Assembly (NCBI GenBank): GCA_938038385.1
Contig: CALHRD010000007.1
Coordinates: forward strand, 1-56,488
DNA from: an uncultured Burkholderiales bacterium
GTDB lineage: Bacteria; Pseudomonadota; Gammaproteobacteria; Burkholderiales; Thiobacillaceae
DNA length: 56,488 bases
Direction of reading: 5' to 3'
Translations under genes and position numbers: made by a program
In this document: piece after piece, positions 45,148 to 53,866 of the stretch
How positions within the stretch are numbered: position 1 is the stretch's first letter
How the letters are laid out: each line of letters opens with the position of its first letter
Notes under the pieces: model-generated
Database searches by the model: none
What the model saw: the letters and a program-made list of their open reading frames with translations, nothing else
What the model was told of the DNA's origin: nothing

Positions 45148-45164
45148 TTGGCACAGGGTTTGCA
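45148..45164 (+). promoter_or_regulatory. Sigma-54 (RpoN) promoter
   Basis: TTGGCACAGGGTTTGCA matches the -24/-12 consensus YTGGCACGRNNNTTGCW at every defined base except one (A for G after GGCAC). The GG and GC are exactly 10 bp apart. The expected start near 45175 leaves about 20 nt of leader before the ATG at 45196, including GGGAGC. A small dyad, GTCGA-AAGC-TCGAC (44997-45010), about 140 bp upstream is a possible enhancer site. Confidence 0.75.
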
Positions 45165-45195
45165 TCCGATCGGACAAAGACACCGGGAGCCCGCC

Positions 45196-45351
45196 ATGAC
45201 CCTGAGCCTGACCCCCAACTACACCATCCGCATCCGGCGTGCCGCCGATCATGTCTGGCGTCGCCTGGAGACCCACGGCCGGCACTTCTCCATCCGTTGC
45301 TGGACCCTGTACTGGCTGGAGGTGTTGGTGTTCAGGTACCAGTCGCGCTAA
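45196..45351 (+). CDS. Small basic protein of unknown function, sigma-54 controlled
   Basis: The 51-residue product from ATG 45196 has GGGAG six bases upstream. It is strongly basic ([19 protein letters not shown]), with one Cys (35) and an aromatic, hydrophobic stretch [14 protein letters not shown] near the end. That stretch is too short for a sure membrane helix, though it could bind a membrane. I recognise no family. A near-consensus sigma-54 promoter ends 32 bp before it. Its last 20 bp overlap the end of the convergent sensor kinase gene. A coding role is supported by promoter and ribosome site only. Confidence 0.6.
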   Translation: MTLSLTPNYTIRIRRAADHVWRRLETHGRHFSIRCWTLYWLEVLVFRYQSR

Positions 45352-46648
45352 CCGCTCCTCCGGCGCGCGGCAGGATCAGTTCCGCCACCAGGCCGCCGCC
45401 GGGACGGTCGTCGAGGCGGATGCGCCAACCGTGCGCGTCGGCGAGCTGGCGGGCGATGGCGAGCCCCAGGCCGCTGCCGCCGCTGTCCCGGCTGCGGGAG
45501 GCCTCGAGACGGTAGAACGGACGGAAAACGGCCTCCCGCTCCGCCGGCGGGATGCCGGGGCCACGGTCGAGCACACGCACCCTCGCCGCCTCCGCGTCAC
45601 ATTCGAGTTTCAGCGTCACCGGCAGGCCATCGCCGTAACGCAAGGCATTCTCCAGCAGGTTGCCGACCACGCGCCGCAGCGCCGCCTCCGCCACCCGCCA
45701 GGGGCAGGGGCCTGGCCGCTGCCAGTGCACCTCGCCGAGCTGCCGGGCCTTGTCGGCAAGGTCGTGCAGCATGCTCGCCAGATCGATCTCCCGCGTCTCC
45801 TCGGCCTTGAGCGCGCGGGCGAAGGCCAGCATGTCGGCGATGAGGCGCGCCATCTCCTCCAGGTCCGCTTCCAGACGCGCCACACGGGCCGGATCGACCC
45901 CCTCCAGCATGGCCAGGTTCAGGCGCATGCGGGTGAGCGGCGTCTTCAGGTCATGCGAGATGCCGGCGAGCAGGGTGGTGCGGTTCTCCAGCAGCGACTG
46001 GACCTCGTCGGCCATATGGTTGAAGGCGTGGGTGAGCGCGCGGATCTCCTCGGCGCCGGTCTCCGGCAGACGTTCGGGCAGCCTGCCCTGACCCACGGTT
46101 TGCGCATGCTTCGCCAGATCGCGTAGGCGCAGACTCATGTGCCGGACCATGAGCAGGGCCAGGAGCATGAGGCCCAGCGCTCCGGCCAGCAGCACGGCCA
46201 CCGCCTCCCAGGGGGCGGCGAGTGCGTAGCGTTCGCGCAGGAAGCCGACCCGCAGGAGCTGGTCGCCCACGGTCAGTTCGGCCCAGGCCCAGTCCGGCGC
46301 CGGGCCCAGTTTGAGCTCGACCGTCTCCCGCACCCGCTGACTCAGGGACTCGGCCACCAGGCGGTCGAAATAGCCGCCTTCCAGACGGTTGGGCAGGCGG
46401 TCGGCCACGGCACCCAGTTCCAGCCCGTGGTGCAGGGACAGCTCCAGCTCGAAGTCCGGCCGGGTGGCGGGGGGCAGTTCCACCCAGGTCTGCGCCGCCA
46501 GTACCATGCGTCCGGCCAGGTTGTCGGCCGTGCGCCTGGCCAGGGGGTCGATGACCTTGAACCAGACCACGGCCAGGGCGATGCCCTGCAGCAGGGCGAA
46601 GGCGATCAGCAGCAGGGCGGCGGTGCGGCCGAAGAGGGTGGTGGGCAT
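45332..46648 (-). CDS. EnvZ-type sensor histidine kinase
   Basis: The product has 438 residues from ATG 46648 (MPTTLFGRTAALLL). The open frame 16 codons further upstream is encoded by a C-rich simple repeat and is less likely. It has two membrane helices (about 8-30 and 165-185) around a periplasmic domain, a HAMP linker, the H-box GISHDLKTPLTRMRL and the ATPase motifs NLLENALRYG, DRGPGIPP and GGSGLGLAIARQLA. It pairs with the OmpR-like regulator encoded upstream on the same strand. The gap between them (46649-46718) is a run of GGGATGG-like repeats on the plus strand. Confidence 0.92.
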   Translation of the reverse strand: MPTTLFGRTAALLLIAFALLQGIALAVVWFKVIDPLARRTADNLAGRMVLAAQTWVELPPATRPDFELELSLHHGLELGAVADRLPNRLEGGYFDRLVAESLSQRVRETVELKLGPAPDWAWAELTVGDQLLRVGFLRERYALAAPWEAVAVLLAGALGLMLLALLMVRHMSLRLRDLAKHAQTVGQGRLPERLPETGAEEIRALTHAFNHMADEVQSLLENRTTLLAGISHDLKTPLTRMRLNLAMLEGVDPARVARLEADLEEMARLIADMLAFARALKAEETREIDLASMLHDLADKARQLGEVHWQRPGPCPWRVAEAALRRVVGNLLENALRYGDGLPVTLKLECDAEAARVRVLDRGPGIPPAEREAVFRPFYRLEASRSRDSGGSGLGLAIARQLADAHGWRIRLDDRPGGGLVAELILPRAGGAVSATGT

Positions 46649-46718
46649 GAGGGAGGCGGGATGGGTGAGGGGGGATGGGGGATGGGTGGGGGCCATCCCC
46701 GTTCACGCCCCACTGACA

Positions 46719-47429
46719 TCACTTGCCCTTGGGGTTGAACAGGTAACCCTGGCCCCAGACCGTGCGGATGAAGACCGGATTGGCTGGGTCGGCCTCGATC
46801 TTGCGCCGCAGGCGGGTGACCCGCACGTCGATGGAGCGGTCGAAGGGGTCGCGCTCGTAACCCTTGAGCCAGTCCATGATCTGATCGCGCGACAGGGCCC
46901 GGTTGGGGTGTTCCACGAACACCTGCAGCAGGGCGAACTCGGCGTGCGTGAGCGGTATCTCCTCGTCCCCACGGGTGAGCCGCTGGGCAGCGAGGTCGAG
47001 CTCGAACTCCCCGAAACGGCTCGTCCTGGGCGTGTCGCCTCCTCCGTGGGCGTTCGGCTCGCTGCCGCGGCGCAGCACGGCGCGGATGCGCGCCAGCAGC
47101 TCGCGGGGATTGAAGGGCTTGGGCAGATAATCGTCGGCGCCCACCTCCAGACCGACGATGCGGTCGATGTCCTCTCCGCGGGCGGAGAGCATGATCACCG
47201 GACAGCCCAGGGTGGACTTGATGCGACGGGTGAGCGCCAGGCCGTCGTCGCCGGGCAGCATCAGGTCCATGACCACCAGGGCCGGTCTGACGCGGGCCAG
47301 CCGTTCATCCATTTCCTTGCCGTCCCCTGCGGTATCCACCCGATAGCCCTGCTGGCCGAGATACTCGCTGAGCAGGTCGCGGATGCCGGTGTCGTCGTCC
47401 ACCACCAGGATGTGGGGGGCTTGTTCCAT
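46719..47429 (-). CDS. OmpR-family response regulator
   Basis: The 236-residue regulator has a receiver domain with the acidic pair VDDDTG, the phosphorylation Asp in VVMDLMLPGDDGL (about residue 54) and the Lys in LPKPFNP. A winged-helix DNA-binding domain follows (LTHAEFALLQVFVEHPNRAL, DRSIDVRVTRLRRKIE). It closely resembles OmpR/RisA-type regulators, and with the kinase downstream it likely controls envelope stress or porin genes. GTTACAAATTTAAC (47516-47529), in the divergent gap, could be one of its own sites. Confidence 0.93.
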   Translation of the reverse strand: MEQAPHILVVDDDTGIRDLLSEYLGQQGYRVDTAGDGKEMDERLARVRPALVVMDLMLPGDDGLALTRRIKSTLGCPVIMLSARGEDIDRIVGLEVGADDYLPKPFNPRELLARIRAVLRRGSEPNAHGGGDTPRTSRFGEFELDLAAQRLTRGDEEIPLTHAEFALLQVFVEHPNRALSRDQIMDWLKGYERDPFDRSIDVRVTRLRRKIEADPANPVFIRTVWGQGYLFNPKGK

Positions 47430-47594
47430 GATCGTCCTCTCGAGAACACGAAGGGCCGTTCCGTATTGGCCACGCCAAGGGGTGGCTTGCAGCCCGGGGC
47501 GCCCGGAAACAGTCTGTTACAAATTTAACCCAGCGGGAAACGTCGGGGAAACCGGCGCCGCCTAATCTGCACATCGTCTACTGGAGAAACGGAC

Positions 47595-48026
47595 ATGAAA
47601 GCGAAATCCCTGTTGTTGCTGTCGCTGACCCTGGTATCGGTCGACGTCATGGCGAATACGGGCTACGGCGTCACCCCCTGGGGCGATCCCCTGCCGCGCA
47701 TGGCCCAGATGAGCGCGGAGGAACGCCGCCTGCTGCAACTGAGATGGGAGCGCATGCCGCCGGAGGAACAGGCCCTGCTGCGTCAGCAATTCCGCGAGCA
47801 GCTGCTGGATCTGCCGCCCGAGCAACGCGAGTTTCGCCGCCGCGAGATCATCGAGGGCTGGCGTGAACAGCCCGGCCGCGAGCGCGAGTATCGCACGCGC
47901 GATACACAGGAGCGACGCGGTTTCCAGACGGACGAGCGCCATTACCAGGATGACGATGCCGGGCGTGGTTTCGGCCGCGGCTTCGAGCGCCGCAACGAGA
48001 CCAGGGAAAGACCCGGCAGGCGTTGA
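47595..48026 (+). CDS. Secreted charged protein, DUF3106-like
   Basis: The 143-residue protein has a signal peptide (about 1-20, ending VMA). A segment of repeated helical motifs follows, MSAEERRLLQLRWERMPPEEQALLRQQF and LPPEQREFRRREII (split in my quotation by a short linker), which resembles the DUF3106 pattern of Pro-Glu-Glu helices. The C-terminal 50 residues are Arg/Glu/Gly-rich and probably disordered. GGAG lies nine bases before the ATG. It diverges from the OmpR-like gene and may be its target. The function is unknown. Confidence 0.7.
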   Translation: MKAKSLLLLSLTLVSVDVMANTGYGVTPWGDPLPRMAQMSAEERRLLQLRWERMPPEEQALLRQQFREQLLDLPPEQREFRRREIIEGWREQPGREREYRTRDTQERRGFQTDERHYQDDDAGRGFGRGFERRNETRERPGRR

Positions 48027-48072
48027 CCCGCCGGACGACCATCGACGCACCATTTGACGCAAGGAGATCGAT

Positions 48073-48633
48073 ATGACGACCAAATACGACACGACGCGCA
48101 AACTCGCCCTGGCCACTCTGGTGGCCACTCTGGCCGTCAGCGGCGGCACGTGGGCCAAACCGCCGCACAAGCGCGATTTCCAGGATGTCTACCAGGACAC
48201 CGCCTGGGTGGTGGCCCGCACCCCGGTCTACGAGGAGGTCAACACCCCGCGTCGGGAATGCTGGACCGAACGGGTGGGCTATGAGTATTCCGCGCCGTCG
48301 CGCTCCTATGGCGGCGCCGTGGTTGGGGCCGTGGTGGGCGGCATCCTGGGCAACCAGGTCGGCAGGGGCACCGGCAGGACCGTGGCCACGGCCGTTGGTG
48401 CGGCGACCGGCGCCATCGTCGGCGACAATATCGACAACGACGGTCACCGCGGGCCGCGGGTCTCCAGCCGGCCGGTATGGGAGGAACGTTGCCGTACGGT
48501 GGACCAGTGGGAGCGGCGCCTGACCGGCTACGACGTCATCTACCGCTACCAGGGCCGCGAATACACCACCTTCCTGCCCTATGATCCGGGCAACAGTGTG
48601 CGCGTACGGGTGCAGGTGAGCCTGGCCGAATAG
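48073..48633 (+). CDS. Glycine-zipper outer-membrane-associated protein
   Basis: The 186-residue protein has a signal peptide (cut near TWA, about residue 28). A glycine-zipper 2TM segment with Gly/Ala/Val periodicity follows (about 80-117, YGGAVVGAVVGGILGNQVG). A flanking Cys lies on each side (RECWTER, EERCRTVD). The type is the Rickettsia 17-kDa surface-antigen family, thought to insert in or under the outer membrane. AAGGAG lies seven bases ahead of the ATG. It follows the DUF3106-like gene by 46 bp, probably in one transcript. Confidence 0.85.
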   Translation: MTTKYDTTRKLALATLVATLAVSGGTWAKPPHKRDFQDVYQDTAWVVARTPVYEEVNTPRRECWTERVGYEYSAPSRSYGGAVVGAVVGGILGNQVGRGTGRTVATAVGAATGAIVGDNIDNDGHRGPRVSSRPVWEERCRTVDQWERRLTGYDVIYRYQGREYTTFLPYDPGNSVRVRVQVSLAE

Positions 48634-48702
48634 GTGACGAACTTGGACGCAGGGGCGGCCATGCGATAGAGTGCGGCTTTCCGCTGTGCCGCCCCCACAC
48701 TG

Positions 48703-50637
48703 GTGTACCGGTTCCGCCCCCGCCCGTTCCTTCCCTGCCTGCTCGCCATCCTCATCAGCCTCCCGGCCCTGGCGGCCTGGGAAAAGGACTTCCTGGCCGC
48801 CCGCGAGGCCCATCAGAAGGGACGCTACGACCGCTTCGAACAGCATGCCCGCAGGCTGCCTGCCGACCACCTGCTGCAGCCCTACCTGGCGTTCTGGCGG
48901 CTGAAGGCCAACAACAACCACGAGGCGCGGATCCGCTTCATCGGTCAGTATCCTGACAGCGTGCTGGCCGAGACCCTGCGCGCGGACCTGGCACGGGAGG
49001 CCGCCAGACGCGGCGATTGGCCGGCCTATGCGAGCTGGTCTGCCCAGTTGGCGCGCAAGGACCTGGAGCTGCAGTGCCACGATCTGCAAGCAGCCCTGGC
49101 ACGGGGCGAAAGCCTCTCGCGCCAGCAGGTCCTGCCCCTGTACCGCAGCGGCAGCGACCGCCCATCCGGCTGCGAGCGACTGTTTTCACGTGCGTTCGAG
49201 CTGGGCCTGCTGAGCGTCGAGGATCGCTACGACCGCCTGCGCCTGGCCCTGGATGCCAACAACCTGCGTCTGGTGCGCGAGCTCGATGCTGCCCTGCCGG
49301 AGGGCGAGCGCCTGGCCGCCGACGGCCTGAGCCGCGCCCAGAAGACACCCGACCGGCTGCTGGCCGAAGCGCCGGCCAACCGCGCGATGGCCGAGTTGGG
49401 CCTGTATGCCCTGACCCAGGTGGCAAAAACGGACCTGGACGCGGCCGTTCGCCTGTGGGAGGCGCACCAGGACAAGTACGGCATCGTGGAACAGCGCTAC
49501 GGCTGGGGACAGCTCGCCCTGCATGCCGCACGCCGCCATGACGATCGCGCCCTGGACTGGTTTGGCCGCGCGGGTACCCAGCCGAGTGAGACGCAACTGG
49601 CCTGGCGCGCCCGTGCCAGCCTGCGGGCCGGCCGCTGGGCCGACCTGCTCGCCAGCATCCTGATGATGCCGCCGGAGATGCAGGAGGAGGCGGTCTGGCG
49701 CTACTGGCGGGGGCGGGCGCACAAGGCGCTGGGGTCTGGCTTCCAGGCCAACCAGATCTTCGCCCGCCTGTCGCGGGATCATCACTACTATGGTTTGCTG
49801 GCCGACGAGGAACTGCCGGTGCGTCTGGAAACGCGGCCCGCCGACCATCGCGTGAGCGAGGACGAGGTCAGCCGGGTGGAGGCCCTGCCCGGCATCCGGC
49901 GCGCCCTGATGCTGCGCGAGATCGGCCTCTCGGCCAACGCCGTGGCCGAATGGGACTGGGCCTTGCGCGGTGCCGAGGACGTCACCCTGCTGGCGGCGGC
50001 CGAGATCGCGCGCCGTCGCCAGTGGTACGACCGGGCGATCGTCACCGCCGAGCGCACCCGCGAACTGCACGATTTCGACCTGCGCTACCTGACGCCCTAC
50101 CGCGACCTGGCCCAGGCGCGTGCGCGCGAGTTCGGTCTGGACGAGGCCTGGATCTACGGCCTCATGCGCCAGGAATCGCGCTTTGTGGCGCATGCCCGCT
50201 CCAGCGCCGGTGCCCAGGGCCTGATGCAGATCATGCCGGCCACCGCCACCTGGATCGCGCGCCAGTTGGGCGACAAACGCCGGGACGGGGCGGAGATCTT
50301 CAAGCCGGAGAACAATGTGCGTTACGGCAGCTTCTATCTCAAAAGGGTGCTGGACGATCTGCAGGGCTCGCCCGTGCTCGCCACCGCCGCCTACAACGCC
50401 GGTCCCGGCCGGGCCCGCCGCTGGCAGGCGGCCACCCCCCTGGAGGGCGCGGTCTACATCGAGACCATCCCATTCCTGGAGACGCGGGAGTACGTGAAAA
50501 AGGTCATGGCCAACGCCATGCACTACAGTCAGCGCCTCGGCATGGAGCGCACCGCCCTGAAGGACAGACTGGGCGTCGTCCCCGCCCGCCCCGCGGGTCG
50601 TTCCGATCAGCCGGAGGGCGGGGACGGCGAGGTCTAG
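48703..50637 (+). CDS. slt: Soluble lytic murein transglycosylase
   Basis: The 644-residue protein starts at GTG 48703 with a signal peptide ending ALAA. A long alpha-helical doughnut region (about 25-450) precedes the Slt catalytic domain (about 470-600). The catalytic Glu is in MRQESRFVAHARSSAGAQG, followed by LMQIMPATA, the AAYNAGPGRARRW motif and a C-terminal helix. It cleaves peptidoglycan glycan strands with formation of 1,6-anhydro ends. It could be co-regulated with the two envelope genes upstream. Confidence 0.94.
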   Translation: MYRFRPRPFLPCLLAILISLPALAAWEKDFLAAREAHQKGRYDRFEQHARRLPADHLLQPYLAFWRLKANNNHEARIRFIGQYPDSVLAETLRADLAREAARRGDWPAYASWSAQLARKDLELQCHDLQAALARGESLSRQQVLPLYRSGSDRPSGCERLFSRAFELGLLSVEDRYDRLRLALDANNLRLVRELDAALPEGERLAADGLSRAQKTPDRLLAEAPANRAMAELGLYALTQVAKTDLDAAVRLWEAHQDKYGIVEQRYGWGQLALHAARRHDDRALDWFGRAGTQPSETQLAWRARASLRAGRWADLLASILMMPPEMQEEAVWRYWRGRAHKALGSGFQANQIFARLSRDHHYYGLLADEELPVRLETRPADHRVSEDEVSRVEALPGIRRALMLREIGLSANAVAEWDWALRGAEDVTLLAAAEIARRRQWYDRAIVTAERTRELHDFDLRYLTPYRDLAQARAREFGLDEAWIYGLMRQESRFVAHARSSAGAQGLMQIMPATATWIARQLGDKRRDGAEIFKPENNVRYGSFYLKRVLDDLQGSPVLATAAYNAGPGRARRWQAATPLEGAVYIETIPFLETREYVKKVMANAMHYSQRLGMERTALKDRLGVVPARPAGRSDQPEGGDGEV

Positions 50638-50701
50638 ACCCTCCGCGCCCGTTCAGGCCGAGGTTAGAATCGGCCCCCATCCACAATTGAGCTTGCCCAA
50701 C

Positions 50702-51649
50702 ATGAAACACGAGAAGATCTGCGTCATCGGCGGCGGCGGTTTCGTCGGCCATCATCTGGTCAGCCTCCTGGCGGCGCGCGGCTGCAGGGTCTGGGTGCCC
50801 ACCCGCCGGCGCCAACGCATCATCGATCTCGCCGTTCTGCCCACCGTCGAGGTGGTGGAGGCCGACGTGCATGACCCCGCCGCCCTACGTCAGCTGTTTC
50901 GGGACATGGATGCCGTGATCAACCTGGTGGGCATCCTGCACGGCACGCCGGCCGAGTTCGAGCGGGCGCATGTCGAGCTGCCGCGCCGGATCGCCCTGGC
51001 GTGTAATGAGCTTGGCGTCGGCCGCCTGCTGCACATGAGCGCCCTGGGGGCGGACGGCGCCTCGCGCAGCGTCTACCAGCAGACCAAGGCCAGGGGCGAG
51101 GCCGAGGTGATGGCGCTCGGGCAGGCCAAGGGTCTCGCCGTCACCGCCTTTCGTCCCTCCGTCATCTTCGGCCCGGGGGACAGCTTCCTTTCGCTCTTCG
51201 CCGATCTGCTCAAGCTCGCGCCCGTGGTCCCTCTGGCCGGCGCCGGCGCACGCTTCCAGCCGGTCTACGTCGGTGACGTGGCGCGCGCTTTCGCCCTCGC
51301 CCTGGACGAGCCGGCGACCTACGGCCAGGTCTACAGCCTGTGCGGCCCCGGCGTCTACACCCTGGCCGACCTGCTGCGGCTCACCGCCCGCACCCTGGGC
51401 CTGAAGCGCTGGATCATCCCGCTCGGTCGGACCCAGTCCTATCTGTTCGCCCGGCTGATGGAGCTCAAGCCCGGCAGGAAACTCATGACCCGTGACAATT
51501 ACCATGCCATGCAAACCGACAACGTCTGCCCGGAGGGCTTCCCGACCCTGTTCGGCCAGCCCACGGCCCTGGAGGCGGTGATCGACTACCTGCGCGGCAC
51601 CGGACCGCATCGCGGCTACGATCGCTATCGCGGGATGGCGCGAAGATGA
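50702..51649 (+). CDS. NDUFA9-like NAD(P)-binding epimerase-family protein
   Basis: The 315-residue protein starts at ATG 50702 (MKHEKICVIGGGGFVG). A TTG 15 bp upstream is less likely. It has the extended short-chain dehydrogenase fold with GGGGFVGHHLV, and the catalytic Tyr/Lys pair appears as VYQQTKARGE. It resembles the atypical reductases related to the complex I accessory subunit NDUFA9, common in betaproteobacteria. Its substrate is unknown. A link to quinone biosynthesis or complex I stability is speculative. Confidence 0.88.
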   Translation: MKHEKICVIGGGGFVGHHLVSLLAARGCRVWVPTRRRQRIIDLAVLPTVEVVEADVHDPAALRQLFRDMDAVINLVGILHGTPAEFERAHVELPRRIALACNELGVGRLLHMSALGADGASRSVYQQTKARGEAEVMALGQAKGLAVTAFRPSVIFGPGDSFLSLFADLLKLAPVVPLAGAGARFQPVYVGDVARAFALALDEPATYGQVYSLCGPGVYTLADLLRLTARTLGLKRWIIPLGRTQSYLFARLMELKPGRKLMTRDNYHAMQTDNVCPEGFPTLFGQPTALEAVIDYLRGTGPHRGYDRYRGMARR

Positions 51650-51694
51650 ACGGCCCGGCCTCGGGTTTCAGGCGTTGATGGCCGGGAAGTCGCC

Positions 51695-52969
51695 GTGTCC
51701 AACCCTTCTCCTTTTCCCCCGCCCCCTTCCCCTCTTTGCTTCCCTCCGCACATCCGCGTCTACGCCGTCGGCGGCGCGGTGCGCGACCGTCTGCTGGGGC
51801 TGCCGGTCAAGGACCGTGACTACGTCGTCGTCGGGGCCGCCCCGGAGGAGATGACCGCCCTGGGCTTTCGCCCGGTAGGCAGGGACTTCCCCGTCTTCCT
51901 GCACCCCCTGACCCAGGAGGAATACGCCCTGGCGCGCACCGAGCGCAAGATTGCGCGCGGCTACAAGGGCTTCAAGGTCCACGCTGCGCCGGAGGTGACC
52001 CTGGAGGACGACCTGCGCCGGCGCGACCTCACCATCAACGCCATGGCCGAGGACGCCGCGGGCCGGGTCATCGACCCCTATGGCGGCCAGGCCGACCTGC
52101 ATGACCGCATACTGCGCCACGTCTCGCCGGCCTTTGCCGAGGACCCGGTGCGCATCCTGCGCGTGGCCCGTTTCGCTGCCCGCCTGCCCGATTTCCGCGT
52201 CGCCGACGAGACCCTGGCGCTCATGCGCCAGATGGTCGGGGCGGGCGAGGTCGATGCCCTGGTGCCGGAGCGGGTCTGGCAGGAACTCGCACGTGGTCTG
52301 ATGGAAGCGCGACCGTCGCGCATGCTCCAGGTGCTCAGGGACTGCGGTGCGCTCGCCCGCCTGTTGCCGGAGGTGGACCGCCTGTTCGGCGTGCCACAGG
52401 ACCCCGCCAGTCACCCCGAGATCGACACCGGCGACCACCTGCTGCGCGTTCTGGATTGGGCCGCCGGGCAAGGCTACACCCTGGCTGTGCGCTATGCCGT
52501 CCTGGTGCACGACCTGGGCAAGGGTCTGACACCGCGCGAGCGCTGGCCCGACCACAGTGGTCACGAGCAGGCCGGGGTGGATGCGGTCAAGGCGGTCAGC
52601 AACCGACTGCGGGTGCCCGTCGAATGCCGTGAACTGGCCATGACAGTGACGCGCTGGCACGGTCTCGCCCATCAGGCAGAGCGATTGGATGCGTCCGGGC
52701 TGCTCGATCTGCTGGAGCGCTGCGATGCCTTTCGCCGCCCGGAACGCCTGCACGCGTTTCTGCAGGCCTGTGAGGCGGATTTCCACGGGCGACCGGGCTG
52801 GGAGGCGAGACCATTTCCTCAGGCCGTGCGGCTGCGTCGGGCGCTCGCGGCCGCACGGCGTGTCGATGCCGGGGCGCTGGCGCGTCGACTGCCTGCGCCG
52901 GCCATTCCCGCCGCCTTACGGGCTGCACGCATCGAGGCCATCGAGGCCGCCCTGCGGCAGTCGGATTGA
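51695..52969 (+). CDS. cca: Multifunctional CCA tRNA nucleotidyltransferase
   Basis: The 424-residue protein adds or repairs the CCA end of tRNAs. From GTG 51695, preceded by GGGAAG, a short Pro/Ser-rich leader precedes the nucleotidyltransferase core ([51 protein letters not shown]). An HD domain ([23 protein letters not shown]), typical of the gamma/betaproteobacterial multifunctional enzyme, adds phosphatase and 2',3'-cyclic phosphodiesterase activity. Most cca genes start directly at the YVVGGAVRD motif, so the 20-residue leader is unusual. Confidence 0.94.
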   Translation: MSNPSPFPPPPSPLCFPPHIRVYAVGGAVRDRLLGLPVKDRDYVVVGAAPEEMTALGFRPVGRDFPVFLHPLTQEEYALARTERKIARGYKGFKVHAAPEVTLEDDLRRRDLTINAMAEDAAGRVIDPYGGQADLHDRILRHVSPAFAEDPVRILRVARFAARLPDFRVADETLALMRQMVGAGEVDALVPERVWQELARGLMEARPSRMLQVLRDCGALARLLPEVDRLFGVPQDPASHPEIDTGDHLLRVLDWAAGQGYTLAVRYAVLVHDLGKGLTPRERWPDHSGHEQAGVDAVKAVSNRLRVPVECRELAMTVTRWHGLAHQAERLDASGLLDLLERCDAFRRPERLHAFLQACEADFHGRPGWEARPFPQAVRLRRALAAARRVDAGALARRLPAPAIPAALRAARIEAIEAALRQSD

Positions 52970-53087
52970 GCCTGCCGGCTGCCGGCTACCCCGCGCCTTT
53001 GTAACCCAGGTCACGGAACGGGTGAACCATCCGGTCTAGAATGCGGTCATCCCCGCTGTGGGGTTCGATCAAGGAAAGGAGATCACA

Positions 53088-53273
53088 ATGACCACCAACG
53101 TAGGCGGTATCGACCGCATCCTGCGCATCGTCGTCGGGCTGGCCCTCGTCATCTGGGCCGTGATGGGGGGGCCGGTCTGGGCCTGGATCGGCGTCGTGCC
53201 ATTGGCGACAGGCGCAATCGGCTGGTGTCCGGTCTATCTGCCCTTCGGCATCAAGACCTGCAAGACCAAGTAA
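53088..53273 (+). CDS. DUF2892 inner-membrane protein
   Basis: The 61-residue DUF2892 protein has one or two membrane helices (RILRIVVGLALVIWAV and WAWIGVVPLATGAIGW) and the family motif GWCPVYLPFGIKTCK. AAGGAAAGGAG lies a few bases before the ATG, the strongest ribosome site in this part. Upstream, GGAAC (53016-53020) and GTCTAGAAT (53034-53042) could form an extracytoplasmic-function sigma promoter, but spacing and identity are imperfect. The gene ends before a strong terminator. Proteins of this type occur in sulfur-oxidation and rhodanese contexts. The function is unknown. Confidence 0.85.
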   Translation: MTTNVGGIDRILRIVVGLALVIWAVMGGPVWAWIGVVPLATGAIGWCPVYLPFGIKTCKTK

Positions 53274-53290
53274 GGCCTGGACAACAGACG

Positions 53291-53319
53291 AAAACGGAGG
53301 GCATGCCCTCCGTTTTTTT
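53291..53319. terminator. Bidirectional intrinsic terminator
   Basis: ACGGAGGGC-AT-GCCCTCCGT (about 8 bp with a 4-nt loop) is followed by TTTTTTT on the plus strand and preceded by AAAA, so it reads TTTT on the minus strand. It ends both the DUF2892 gene and the convergent cytochrome gene. Confidence 0.88.
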
Positions 53320-53353
53320 CGACCGCCCGCGCGGGCAGCGGGGTGATAGGTCG

Positions 53354-53671
53354 TTACTTGTTGCTGTGGCAGCGGGCGCAGTTGTCCTGGCTCTTGAAGG
53401 AAACCGTGCCGTTGTGGCAGGCGAAGCAGAAGTCCTTGCCTTCCATGTGGTTCGACATACTGATCTGGGCCGTGCCCTTCTTCATCTGGAACACGGCGGT
53501 GTGGCACTTGTCGCAGGTCTGGCCCTTGTCGGCGTGCAGCTTGCCGTCGAACACCACCTTGCCCATCGGGCTCTTGGTGAATTCCACCGTCATGCCCGGC
53601 GGCACCGCCCAGGCACCGCCGGCGAACACCAGGGCCAATAGCATCAGCAGGGTTACACGAATCGTATGCAT
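53354..53671 (-). CDS. Periplasmic triheme cytochrome c (c7-type)
   Basis: The 105-residue protein has a signal peptide (cut after GAWA, about residue 22) and three CxxCH heme motifs: CDKCH, CFACH and CARCH. Extra His residues (LHAD, NHMEG) can serve as distal ligands. Size and spacing match the c7-type triheme cytochromes used as periplasmic electron carriers. A strong AGGAAGGAG ribosome site precedes the ATG. Its redox partner is unknown. It could carry electrons for respiration or extracellular electron exchange. Confidence 0.9.
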   Translation of the reverse strand: MHTIRVTLLMLLALVFAGGAWAVPPGMTVEFTKSPMGKVVFDGKLHADKGQTCDKCHTAVFQMKKGTAQISMSNHMEGKDFCFACHNGTVSFKSQDNCARCHSNK

Positions 53672-53810
53672 GGGGTCTCTCCTTCCTGTTGGTGAATGGT
53701 TGACCGCCCGATGTCCCAGTTCCAGCGGTCATGGCGATTATTGCAGAACCGGCGCTCGCTGGTGCAGGCTTACATGGGCAATGGCCGGCAAACCGCATGT
53801 CCATCTTTTG

Positions 53811-53829
53811 CCAGCCGGCTGCCGGCTGG
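53811..53829 (-). terminator. Hairpin downstream of ilvA
   Basis: A perfect 8-bp stem, CCAGCCGG-CAG-CCGGCTGG on the minus strand, lies 38 bp after the ilvA stop. It is followed by CAAAAGATG without a T tract. It may end ilvA transcription or form a 5' leader structure of the cytochrome transcript. The 195-bp gap to the cytochrome gene shows no other feature. Confidence 0.4.
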
Positions 53830-53866
53830 GTGTGCCAGTGTCTGAACGGCGAGTCGCCGGGACTGT

